Origin: Campylobacteraceae bacterium
Lineage (GTDB): Bacteria > Campylobacterota > Campylobacteria > Campylobacterales > Sulfurovaceae
Assembly: GCA_027031505.1 (NCBI GenBank)
Contig: JALVQH010000295.1
Coordinates: forward strand, 1-9,819
DNA length: 9,819 nucleotides
Direction: 5' to 3'
Shown piece after piece: positions 1 to 4,636 of this stretch (within the stretch, counting starts at the first letter, position 1; each line of letters opens with the position of its first letter). A model generated the notes under the pieces. It did not search any database. It worked only from the letters and a program-made list of their open reading frames with translations, and was not told where the DNA came from. The translations under genes and the position numbers were made by a program.

Positions 1-355
1 TCAAGTAATATGCCAGATATTTTGCATCTACTTTGTCACTCTTTACACGGATCACAGCCAAAAGGGAATGTATCAGCAACCCCTCATCCTCTTTTCCGAT
101 ATAGACTGCCGAGCCGGGTGCCCGAAGTCGTACGACCACATCCCCTTCTTGCGTGAAGTATTTGCTATCGATCGTTTCTCCGGCAACAAAAAGATCTTGC
201 ATCTGTTCCGGTTTGTTCAGCATCACTCCGGCATCAAAATATTTCAAAGAGATCTGCTCATACTCTATCCTGGATGATGAATCCATGTGTGCCTTTTTCC
301 TGGCGAGAACCAATCCGGTACGAACCGTGGCGATTTCACTTAAGTTGACTGTCAC
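1..355 (-). CDS. HsdS-like type I restriction specificity subunit, N-terminal part (runs off the window)
   Basis: This is an open frame of 118 codons that continues past base 1. It resembles the start of a target-recognition domain of type I restriction-modification specificity subunits. Such proteins guide the HsdM methylase and HsdR nuclease to a bipartite DNA site. Visible features are an early stretch reading LSEIATVRTGLVLARKKA, then YEQISLKYF, then a GDVVVRLRAPGSAVYIG strand pair, and finally LAVIRVKSD followed by KYLAYYL. This order of motifs is typical of HsdS half-subunits. The start is GTG at 353-355: a GGAG Shine-Dalgarno lies five bases upstream, and the nearest ATG (overlapping that site, other frame) stops after four codons. 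No hsdM or hsdR is visible, so it may be a solitary S-type protein or the edge of an R-M locus beyond the window. The family call is from motif recognition only. Confidence 0.7.
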   Translation of the reverse strand, partial: MTVNLSEIATVRTGLVLARKKAHMDSSSRIEYEQISLKYFDAGVMLNKPEQMQDLFVAGETIDSKYFTQEGDVVVRLRAPGSAVYIGKEDEGLLIHSLLAVIRVKSDKVDAKYLAYYL

Positions 356-530
356 GTTGACTCCATATTGTCTATTCGGAAATATTACAAAAATATTACT
401 TATGAATAGATAAAAAAAAATATGTACTACTTTAGAGTATTCACTCTTATATTTGGGTATAGTTCGTGCGAATGTAGACATTTACCTGTGGCGTCGTGTC
501 GTATGGAATTGAATGGAAGAGTGTTCAAAA
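356..530. other. AT-rich spacer between rnpB and the HsdS-like gene
   Basis: This 175-base stretch has no convincing gene. On the minus strand, downstream of rnpB, it holds a small hairpin (AGAGT/ACTCT, 434-447). A run of nine T follows, 14 bases after the stem (412-420 as A on the plus strand), and could help end rnpB transcription. Between the T run and the GTG at 355 lie two TAATATT boxes that could belong to a promoter for the HsdS-like gene. Neither is a clean consensus. Confidence 0.4.
412..447 (-). terminator. possible rnpB transcription terminator (weak)
   Basis: On the minus strand the sequence forms a 5-bp stem AGAGT-GAAT-ACTCT (434-447). A T9 tract (412-420) follows after 13 intervening bases. 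The stem is short and AT-rich and the T tract is not adjacent, so this is a weak intrinsic terminator. It is listed because it is the best candidate downstream of rnpB. Confidence 0.25.
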
Positions 531-757
531 ATCGAAGGCAGGCGATAAGCCGGGTTCTGTCGTGGGTAGCAATTTATCTAGGCGTGCCGTTGCCGACACG
601 CTCGAGCGGGACACACAAAAGATGCAAGGCTTGTACCTGGTGCCCCTTGCTGCGGACAGGGTTTACCTGGCTGGGGATGTTACCACCCCCACCGGTGGGC
701 TCTTACCCCACCCTTTCACCCTTACCCATCAAAGGGTCTCGCCAGAGGGTCTGACCT

Positions 758-799
758 CAATGATAATGCTTCAGCGTTATCGTTGCGGGTCTGACCCTT
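758..799 (-). repeat. tandem repeat copy 1 inside the rnpB P12 arm
   Basis: This 42-base unit matches the unit at 805-846 at 40 of 42 positions, offset by 47 bases. On the RNA strand each unit starts with GGGTCAGACCC-like sequence, which can fold on itself. A second hairpin follows, GATAACGC and GCATTATC around a four-base loop, with one C-A mismatch. A third partial copy is present as GGGTCTGACC at 747-756. Confidence 0.9.
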
Positions 800-804
800 C
801 AGCA

Positions 805-846
805 CAATGATAATGCTTTGGCGTTATCGTTGCGGGTCTGACCCTT
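805..846 (-). repeat. tandem repeat copy 2 inside the rnpB P12 arm
   Basis: This is the second copy of the 42-base unit; it differs from the first only in the two bases of the hairpin loop region (plus strand TG instead of CA). The outer AAAGGGTC on its RNA 5' side pairs with GACCCTTT at 731-738 to close P12, so the repeats form an extension of a peripheral helix and do not interrupt the conserved core. Confidence 0.9.
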
Positions 847-987
847 TCAACAGGCGGTTTGCTTTCTGTTGCACTTGCCCTCGGATCGCTCCGGCCATCC
901 GTTAGATGGAGTCCTGCCTTGCGTGCAGCCCGGACTTTCCTCTCGCAGCGCGAAGCTGCCAGCTGCTACCTGCCTGCCTTCGATGGG

Positions 988-1015
988 ATTATAGCATAAA
1001 GGATCAAACAACCAA
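988..1015 (-). promoter_or_regulatory. rnpB promoter
   Basis: On the minus strand a perfect TATAAT (988-993) is preceded directly by TGC, giving an extended -10. A weak TTGGTT lies 16 bases further upstream (1010-1015). The first bases of the P1 helix begin four bases after the -10, so transcription probably starts near 981-984. It lies between the corA stop and rnpB, which lets the RNA be made independently of corA. Confidence 0.75.
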
Positions 1016-1020
1016 ATACC

Positions 1021-1956
1021 CTATATCCATTTTTTCTTCACCAACCACCGATAAATCAGCCATGCGATGATGAGATTGATCCCCCAGACGGCAAAATAGC
1101 CGTATTGCCATCGCAGCTCCGGCATGACATCAAAGTTCATCCCGTACACCCCCACGAGGAAGGTCAACGGCAAAAAGATCAGTGAGATAGCCGCCAGACG
1201 CTGCATCGCCTGGTTCATCCGGTTACTCATGAACCCCATGAGCAGATTCTGGAGGTAGCCGGTACGATCGAGGTAGGATTTGGACTCGTTGATGGAGAAG
1301 GAGAGGTGCTCTTTGAGGTCAATGAATTCATATTTGAGTTTTTGGCGTATCTCAGCGGTAAAGTGGTTGTAGATTTTGTTGACCACGTCATTGGTCTGAA
1401 TGGAAAGCTTAGTGATACGGTTGAGAGTGCGACGGGCAAAGTAGAGGCTTTTCTGTACCTCCTGCTCATCGAGATCTTCTGCAAAAATACGGTCTTCTAT
1501 CTCCTCGAGATGATCGTCGATCCGGTCGATGATGTTCATCGTATTGTCCACCATGATGTCGATGATGGTATACGTAATATACTCGAGTGAATCGCGCTGA
1601 TCGTATCGCTTGAAGAGCTTGCTTGTAATGGATTTGATGATCCGCATATCCCGGCTGAGAAAAAGGAGGGTTGTTTCGGTGATGATGATGACGACGTTTT
1701 CATCTTCGTAGAGCATTGTATCTTCTTCATCTTCGAGAAAATATTTGAGGATGATGAGGCGAAATTTGGCGTTGAATTCGTAGGCAATACTCTGATCTTC
1801 GTTCTGAATATCTTCAATGAAACTTTCAGGGAAACCGTGCTCATTGAGCCAATCAAGGATGGTCTCATTGTCAATCGTAGTGAAAACGACTTGTTTCTCG
1901 TTGTCATCAAGGATTACCTCTTCTTTGCGGTAGAGGCGATCGGAGAACAGATACAT
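1021..1956 (-). CDS. corA: CorA-family magnesium/cobalt transporter
   Basis: This 311-residue inner-membrane protein belongs to the CorA family of pentameric Mg2+ (Co2+, Ni2+) channels. The long N-terminal half is acidic and helical and would form the cytoplasmic funnel. The long stalk helix spans roughly residues 200-250 and leads into TM1 (about 250-271). Next comes the family's signature YGMNF, with the GMN selectivity motif at residues 272-274, a short loop, then TM2 (about 285-304) and a basic tail ending KKKWI. Length and topology match the family. The ATG at 1956 is supported by AGGAG six bases upstream. It stands alone, 180 bases after proC on the same strand with a palindrome-rich gap between, and is followed by rnpB with its own promoter. 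The ion actually moved cannot be told from sequence. Confidence 0.92.
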   Translation of the reverse strand: MYLFSDRLYRKEEVILDDNEKQVVFTTIDNETILDWLNEHGFPESFIEDIQNEDQSIAYEFNAKFRLIILKYFLEDEEDTMLYEDENVVIIITETTLLFLSRDMRIIKSITSKLFKRYDQRDSLEYITYTIIDIMVDNTMNIIDRIDDHLEEIEDRIFAEDLDEQEVQKSLYFARRTLNRITKLSIQTNDVVNKIYNHFTAEIRQKLKYEFIDLKEHLSFSINESKSYLDRTGYLQNLLMGFMSNRMNQAMQRLAAISLIFLPLTFLVGVYGMNFDVMPELRWQYGYFAVWGINLIIAWLIYRWLVKKKWI

Positions 1957-1965
1957 GCTTGGCTC

Positions 1966-2145
1966 CTAAGTAGGTACGCTTTCAGGACAACAACTTCCGT
2001 CGCTATCAACATCAACCCAGCGGGCATTGTTCCAATCAGGAGCAGGGACTTCGGTCCCGTTATACAGGACGAAAGTCCTGCCTCCAAAGCAGAATAATAT
2101 ATCCGCCGAAACATTAACGCGATTGAAATCGCGTCCCCAAATCAC
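1966..2145 (-). CDS. doubtful 59-codon ORF overlapping the proC stop
   Basis: A frame opens with GTG at 2143-2145, overlapping the proC TGA in a GTGA arrangement that would allow coupled translation. It runs 59 codons to a TAG at 1966-1968, inside the corA ribosome binding site. Its second half reads like a real protein (TEVPAPDWNNARWVDVDSDG, then SCCPESVPT). However, the frame passes straight through three perfect hairpins, and no good Shine-Dalgarno is placed for the GTG. It is more likely the translation of a palindromic repeat, or a remnant of a larger coding element, than a working gene. I do not recognise a family. Confidence 0.2.
   Translation of the reverse strand: MIWGRDFNRVNVSADILFCFGGRTFVLYNGTEVPAPDWNNARWVDVDSDGSCCPESVPT
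2045..2134. repeat. cluster of three short perfect hairpins (REP-like)
   Basis: Three perfect inverted repeats with tiny loops lie within 90 bases between proC and corA. They are GGGAC-TTCG-GTCCC (2045-2058), CAGGAC-GAAA-GTCCTG (2065-2080) and ACGCGATT-GA-AATCGCGT (2117-2134). Two share the GGAC/GTCC core, and the first two have stable tetraloops in one orientation. There is no T tract, so they are not standard terminators. They look like intergenic palindromic repeats of the REP/BIME kind; copies elsewhere in the genome cannot be seen from here. Confidence 0.65.
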
Positions 2146-2882
2146 AGTGTCTGCGTCCTTTCATAACACGCTTTCATGGCCTGTATGAAGGCATCACGTG
2201 TGCCGGCTGCTTCGAGTTTGGCATACCCGGCTGCCGTGGTGCCTCCGGGAGACATAACACGATCCTTGAGCAATGCAGGATGCTCCTCAGCCAGCAGGGC
2301 ACCCACCCCCTTGAAGAGCATCGGCAGGTACGCATAACTGACCTCACGGGGGAGCCCCAGATTGACCGCACCGTCGGCCAAGGCTTCGGCCACGAGTGCC
2401 AACCACGCCGGAGCCGATCCGCCGATGCCGGTGGCGATGTCAAGCTGTTTTTCGCTCTCAAGCCAGATCGCCTGCCCGATGCTTGAGAGGATCTCCAGCG
2501 CCTGATCTTTGAAATGGACATCCCCGGTGACCGAGGTGACGGCCTTCTGCTTGAGCGCGGCGAGGTTGGGCATGGCGCGGATGTAGGCGCGTGCTGCGAT
2601 CTTCTCTCTCAGTGTTGCCAGCGAGGTGCCTGCGAGAATCGAGATGAGCGCTTCGGCTTCGCCAGTGAATGTCATCCCGGGCAGCGACTGAGGCTTGACT
2701 GCGAGAATAACCACATACCCGTCGAGGGGAGGGATCGTGTCGTGTATCGTCACCTCGGGATAGAGCCGGGACAACTCCCCGGCACGCGGTGGATAGCTTT
2801 CGACGACAGAGACATGGGTACGGTCGAGTCCGGCCAGTATGGCACCGCCCATATTGCCGGCGCCGATCAGTAGAATTTTCAT
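2142..2882 (-). CDS. proC: pyrroline-5-carboxylate reductase
   Basis: This enzyme makes L-proline from 1-pyrroline-5-carboxylate with NAD(P)H, the last step of proline synthesis. The 246-residue protein starts with a Rossmann dinucleotide-binding motif, GAGNMGG (residues 8-14). It has the conserved LAVKPQ (60-65), MPN (104-106), TGIGGSAPAW (151-160, matching the family's S/G-rich active-site loop) and SPGGTTAAG (211-219), which belongs to the helical dimer domain. It is slightly short for the family (about 260-270) but complete. The ATG at 2882 has AGGAA six bases upstream, and a TATAAT lies at 2917-2922. An 86 percent identical but truncated copy lies at 3995-4411, so this is the only copy able to work. 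Confidence 0.95.
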   Translation of the reverse strand: MKILLIGAGNMGGAILAGLDRTHVSVVESYPPRAGELSRLYPEVTIHDTIPPLDGYVVILAVKPQSLPGMTFTGEAEALISILAGTSLATLREKIAARAYIRAMPNLAALKQKAVTSVTGDVHFKDQALEILSSIGQAIWLESEKQLDIATGIGGSAPAWLALVAEALADGAVNLGLPREVSYAYLPMLFKGVGALLAEEHPALLKDRVMSPGGTTAAGYAKLEAAGTRDAFIQAMKACYERTQTL

Positions 2883-2916
2883 GGTGGGTTCCTGATAATT
2901 GGGATTTATTGGAAGT

Positions 2917-2922
2917 ATTATA
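2917..2922 (-). promoter_or_regulatory. proC promoter -10 box
   Basis: A perfect TATAAT on the minus strand lies 34 bases before the proC ATG. No clear -35 is seen, which is usual for Campylobacterota. The box and its flanks (CCTGATAAT towards the gene, ACTGGAAAAT on the upstream side as read on plus) are repeated at 4425-4460 in front of the truncated proC copy. Confidence 0.6.
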
Positions 2923-2997
2923 CTGGAAAATCAGGAATGGGGGATTAGAACAAGAAAAAAATTAATACTCATCAGACTTACACCTTTACCCCTTTTT

Positions 2998-3115
2998 CTC
3001 GTTCCCCATCTCCCGATTGGGAATGCCCCCATTGCAATAGGTCTCGTAGTATGGGGCTCCATAGATATGAAACGAGTAAGGTGTGTTTCTTGCACAGCGG
3101 GAGCTTCGTAACGAG
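2998..3115. repeat. pair of REP-like palindromes in opposite orientation
   Basis: The segment begins CTCGTT (2998-3003) and ends AACGAG (3110-3115). At its left is an imperfect hairpin, GTTCCCCATC-TCCC-GATTGGGAAT (3001-3024). At its right is a second related degenerate palindrome, GTTTCTTGCACAGCGGGAGC followed by TTCGTAAC (3084-3111). The general form, CGTTCCC...GGGAATG arms around a TCC-type loop with mirrored orientation, is like the REP/BIME-type repeats seen in many bacterial genomes. CCCCAT and ATGGGG (3027-3032, 3051-3056) make a further small inverted repeat between them. It contains no gene. Confidence 0.55.
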
Positions 3116-3130
3116 GAAATAGTTGAATTG

Positions 3131-3139
3131 TGCTATAAT
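3131..3139 (+). promoter_or_regulatory. toxin-antitoxin operon promoter (extended -10)
   Basis: TGCTATAAT gives a perfect -10 with the TGN extension, 27 bases before the antitoxin start at 3167. No -35 match sits at the proper distance. It is just outside the REP-like pair and points into the toxin-antitoxin genes. Confidence 0.6.
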
Positions 3140-3166
3140 CTGTCCATTAAACATCAAGGAGTCATG

Positions 3167-3406
3167 ATGCAACTGTCCGTCGATGTTTCGCTTGACAATC
3201 TTTTGTCGTTGATTGGTGAAATGAATCTCAATCAGCTCGAAGAGATTAAAGACAAAATCATTGAAAAAAAACTTTATTTTCAGACGTTCCAAAAGGATCA
3301 TGTAGGCACTATCGTAGATGATTTTGAAAAAGAGGGGTATTCTCCTGACTTTTTGGCTGACTTGGAAGCCGGGCTGAAAAAAAGTTCTGTGTATGCACAT
3401 CAATGA
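3167..3406 (+). CDS. putative antitoxin of a RelE/ParE-type toxin-antitoxin pair
   Basis: This 79-residue acidic protein sits directly before, and overlaps by 14 bases, a RelE/ParE-like toxin gene; that arrangement and size are the main reason for the call. Residues about 1-35 look like an amphipathic helical segment (LDNLLSLIGEMNLNQLEEIK), and the C-terminal part (VDDFEKEGYSPDFLADLEAG) is acidic, as in toxin-wrapping tails. I do not recognise a standard DNA-binding antitoxin fold. AAGGAG at 3156-3161 lies five bases before the second of two adjacent ATGs, so 3167 is preferred over 3164. An upstream extension of the frame has no Shine-Dalgarno and crosses the promoter. Base composition is more AT-rich than the oor genes, which suggests transfer. 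Confidence 0.7.
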   Translation: MQLSVDVSLDNLLSLIGEMNLNQLEEIKDKIIEKKLYFQTFQKDHVGTIVDDFEKEGYSPDFLADLEAGLKKSSVYAHQ

Positions 3407-3641
3407 ACTGCGTGATGACCTCAAAGCATATCTCTCTACCCACGGATTAGAGAAGAAATACGCAAAAGCCAAAATACTTTTTGAACAAGACCCGTTTTAT
3501 CCTTCGCTCAATACGGAACTGCTCCGACCCAAAGAGAGGCTTATTTATTCTTTCAGACTCGATCGAAAATATCGGGCACTTTTTATCTATCTCGAAGATG
3601 GAACCGTTGAGATTATTGCATTGACCAATCATTACAAATAG
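3393..3641 (+). CDS. RelE/ParE-superfamily toxin
   Basis: This 82-residue basic protein has the layout of small RelE/ParE toxins. An N-terminal helix pair (residues about 1-30) is followed by DPFYPSLNTELL (33-44), a strand LIYSFRLDRKYRALFIYL (residues 50-67) containing the conserved YSFR...YRALF pattern, a last strand VEIIALT, and a short C-terminal NHYK. The closest relatives by pattern are ribosome-dependent mRNA interferases, though ParE-type gyrase poisons share the fold, so the target is not settled. The ATG lies inside the end of the antitoxin frame (14-base overlap), and no separate Shine-Dalgarno is clear, so translation is probably coupled. The gene lies in an island bracketed by two proC copies. 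Confidence 0.8.
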   Translation: MHINELRDDLKAYLSTHGLEKKYAKAKILFEQDPFYPSLNTELLRPKERLIYSFRLDRKYRALFIYLEDGTVEIIALTNHYK

Positions 3642-3660
3642 CTTTATTTTGTCCTCATCT

Positions 3661-3719
3661 TCTGACGGGGAACGCATACCTGATAATTGATATGCTTCCA
3701 GTATGCGTACCGTATCAGA
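3661..3719. promoter_or_regulatory. imperfect inverted repeat spanning the start of the 3703 gene
   Basis: Two 19-base arms, 3661-3679 and 3701-3719, match as an inverted repeat at 15 of 19 positions, with an uninterrupted inner block ACGCATAC/GTATGCGT. The spacer is 21 bases. The ATG of the next gene (3703-3705) lies inside the right arm. It could be a terminator-like structure for the toxin gene, an operator, or an mRNA hairpin hiding the start codon. There is no T tract. Confidence 0.55.
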
Positions 3720-4035
3720 AGATATGGTCCGAAAAAGCTACCACTCCCTTCTCACCCACAAGGAGCGTCTCCACCTATCCAACCGCTGCTATATCTGCGA
3801 ACAACCCCTTCGGGATTCCGTCAGCCTCATGACCGCCTTCCACCTCTCGCACCCCGAATGCATCTACATCCCCTCCCTCACCCGACTGGTCGTCGAAGAT
3901 TTTTTTGAGAGCGGAAAAATGCTTTATATGGAAGATGCGATAGTGGAACAATTGTATGATGCGGTGCAGAAAGGGTTGCAAAGGAGCTCAGACTTCAGTC
4001 CAACCAATATTGAGGATTTAGTTCCAGACCCCTAA
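3703..4035 (+). CDS. small hypothetical protein with a possible Cys/His zinc site
   Basis: This 110-residue protein is not recognised. Its centre has C29-x2-C32 and then H47-x2-H50-x2-C53 (RCYICEQPL and FHLSHPEC), which could bind a metal, but the spacing does not match a known finger that I can name. The region after it (IPSLTRLVVEDFFESG and on to YDAVQKGL) is predicted helical. The last 17 residues (from RSSDF to the stop) are encoded by a separate short element at about 3983-4036, so the original protein may have ended differently. No good Shine-Dalgarno precedes the ATG; the start lies within an inverted repeat, and residue M8 is an alternative start. It follows the toxin gene by 61 bases on the same strand, but whether it is part of that operon is unknown. 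Confidence 0.55.
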   Translation: MRTVSEDMVRKSYHSLLTHKERLHLSNRCYICEQPLRDSVSLMTAFHLSHPECIYIPSLTRLVVEDFFESGKMLYMEDAIVEQLYDAVQKGLQRSSDFSPTNIEDLVPDP

Positions 4036-4036
4036 G
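3983..4036. repeat. short palindrome-bearing insert at the truncation point of the second proC copy
   Basis: Similarity between the two proC copies stops exactly at 4037. The following bases down to about 3983 are unrelated to proC and include a small perfect hairpin GACT-TC-AGTC (3991-4000) and the stretch TTTAGTTCCAGACCCC (4018-4033). It encodes the foreign C-terminus of the truncated ProC on minus (LRGLELNPQYWLD) and the end of the 3703 gene on plus (RSSDFSPTNIEDLVPDP). It looks like the end of an inserted element; its outer boundary is approximate. Confidence 0.4.
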
Positions 4037-4411
4037 TTTAAAATGGGCATCCCCAGTGACAGAGGTGACCGCCTTGTGTTTGAGGGCTGCAAGGTTGGGC
4101 ATGGCGCGGATGTAGGCACGCGCCTGAATCTTCTCACGCAGCGTTGCCAAAGAGGTACCCGCCAAAATCGAGATAAGCGCCTCGGCTTCTCCCTCGAACG
4201 TCATCCCCCCCAACGATTGGGGCTTGACGGCCAGCAGGACGACATACCCATCCAGCGAAGGGATCGTATCAAGAATCGTGATCTCAGGGTAGAGACCGGC
4301 AAGCTCTTTGGCTCGGAGAGGATATGCCTCGACAACGGTCACGCGCGTACGATCCAGCCCGGCAAGCATCGCACCACCCATATTGCCGGCACCTATAAGG
4401 AGAATATTCAT
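3995..4411 (-). pseudogene. proC: truncated second copy of proC
   Basis: This frame encodes a 138-residue protein whose first 125 residues match the intact ProC at 107 positions (about 86 percent). It retains the GAGNMGG dinucleotide motif, LAVKPQ and MPN. It then changes abruptly to a foreign 13-residue tail and stops, so the active-site loop (TGIGGSAPAW) and the SPGGTT dimer domain are gone and it cannot be an active reductase. The ATG has the same AGGAA-like context (TTCCTGATAAT on plus) and the same TATAAT upstream as the intact gene. Many of the base differences between copies are silent, so this copy probably stayed functional for most of its divergence, or came from a related strain, and was truncated late. 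It may still be transcribed. Confidence 0.85.
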
Positions 4412-4445
4412 GGTCTGTTCCTGATAATGGGATTGTGTTGGAGTA

Positions 4446-4451
4446 ATTATA
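4446..4451 (-). promoter_or_regulatory. -10 box of the truncated proC copy
   Basis: A TATAAT on minus lies 34 bases before the ATG at 4411, and ATACTGGAAAAT next to it is shared with the intact proC promoter. The duplication therefore includes the promoter. Confidence 0.5.
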
Positions 4452-4570
4452 CTGGAAAATTAGGAATTAGGAATTAGGAATTCTGGGAGAATTTTTGGAA
4501 CTAGGGTAAGAATTTTTAGGGATGAAGTGAAGATTTCTTTGTGATTGGATGGAGATGTGTGGGTTGTGTC

Positions 4571-4608
4571 GCAGGAGCGTACTCGTATACGTGACGAGAC
4601 ACTCCCGC
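4571..4608 (-). terminator. hairpin downstream of oorC, possible operon terminator
   Basis: The arms GCAGGAG (4571-4577) and CTCCCGC (4602-4608) pair with one mismatch. After a small internal loop, CTCGT (4582-4586) pairs with ACGAG (4594-4598) around a seven-base loop. It lies about 30 bases past the oorC stop. There is no T tract on either strand, so intrinsic termination is doubtful; it may instead protect the 3' end of the oor mRNA or be a repeat. Confidence 0.4.
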
Positions 4609-4636
4609 AAAGATGCGCCCAAGCGCGAAGAAAGGT

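Larger units (their letters stand above)
531..984 (-). ncRNA. rnpB: RNase P RNA (bacterial type A) with an enlarged P12 arm
   Basis: This is the catalytic RNA of ribonuclease P, which trims the 5' leader from tRNA precursors. Read on the minus strand, the 5' region carries the conserved core GAGGAAAGTCCGGGCTGCACG (922-942), followed by GGATGGCCGGAGCGATCCGAGGGCAAGTGCAACAGAAAGCAAACCGCC in segments typical of the family. The middle has GGTAAGGGTGAAAGGGTG and GGTAAGAGCCCACCGG, and the 3' end has ACAGAACCCGGCTTATCG. The ends are fixed by a perfect 13-bp P1 helix (531-543 with 972-984). The gene spans about 454 nt, longer than the usual 330-400 nt. The excess lies in P12: an AAAGGGTC/GACCCTTT stem (840-847 with 731-738) now encloses about 100 nt of tandem repeats. 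It has its own promoter just downstream of corA. The identification is secure; the exact ends may be off by a few bases. Confidence 0.96.
4412..4636. other. spacer between truncated proC and oorC
   Basis: No gene is seen in this 225-base gap. The left end carries a copied proC promoter (TATAAT at 4446-4451 on minus). Next come three perfect seven-base repeats TAGGAAT (4461-4481), then AT-rich sequence, and a large hairpin at 4571-4608 just after the oor operon. Open frames here run antisense into oorC and look like shadows. Confidence 0.6.

Noticed and set aside
422..810. Plus-strand open frames of 110 and 104 codons
   Set aside because: They lie across rnpB on the opposite strand, which is GC-rich structured RNA; no ribosome binding site or protein-like composition.
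747..846. Direct repeats with about 40-47 base spacing as a CRISPR array
   Set aside because: There are only two full units, the repeats are nearly contiguous with no unique spacers, and they fall inside a recognisable RNase P RNA.
3083..3166. Upstream start for the antitoxin (107 residues)
   Set aside because: That start lies before the TATAAT at 3134-3139, lacks a ribosome binding site and would translate repeat sequence; AAGGAG at 3156-3161 points to 3167.
2978..3472. 164-codon minus-strand frame antisense to the antitoxin and part of the toxin
   Set aside because: It runs through the REP-like palindromes and opposes two overlapping genes with a promoter and ribosome binding site; its sequence looks like low-complexity back-translation.
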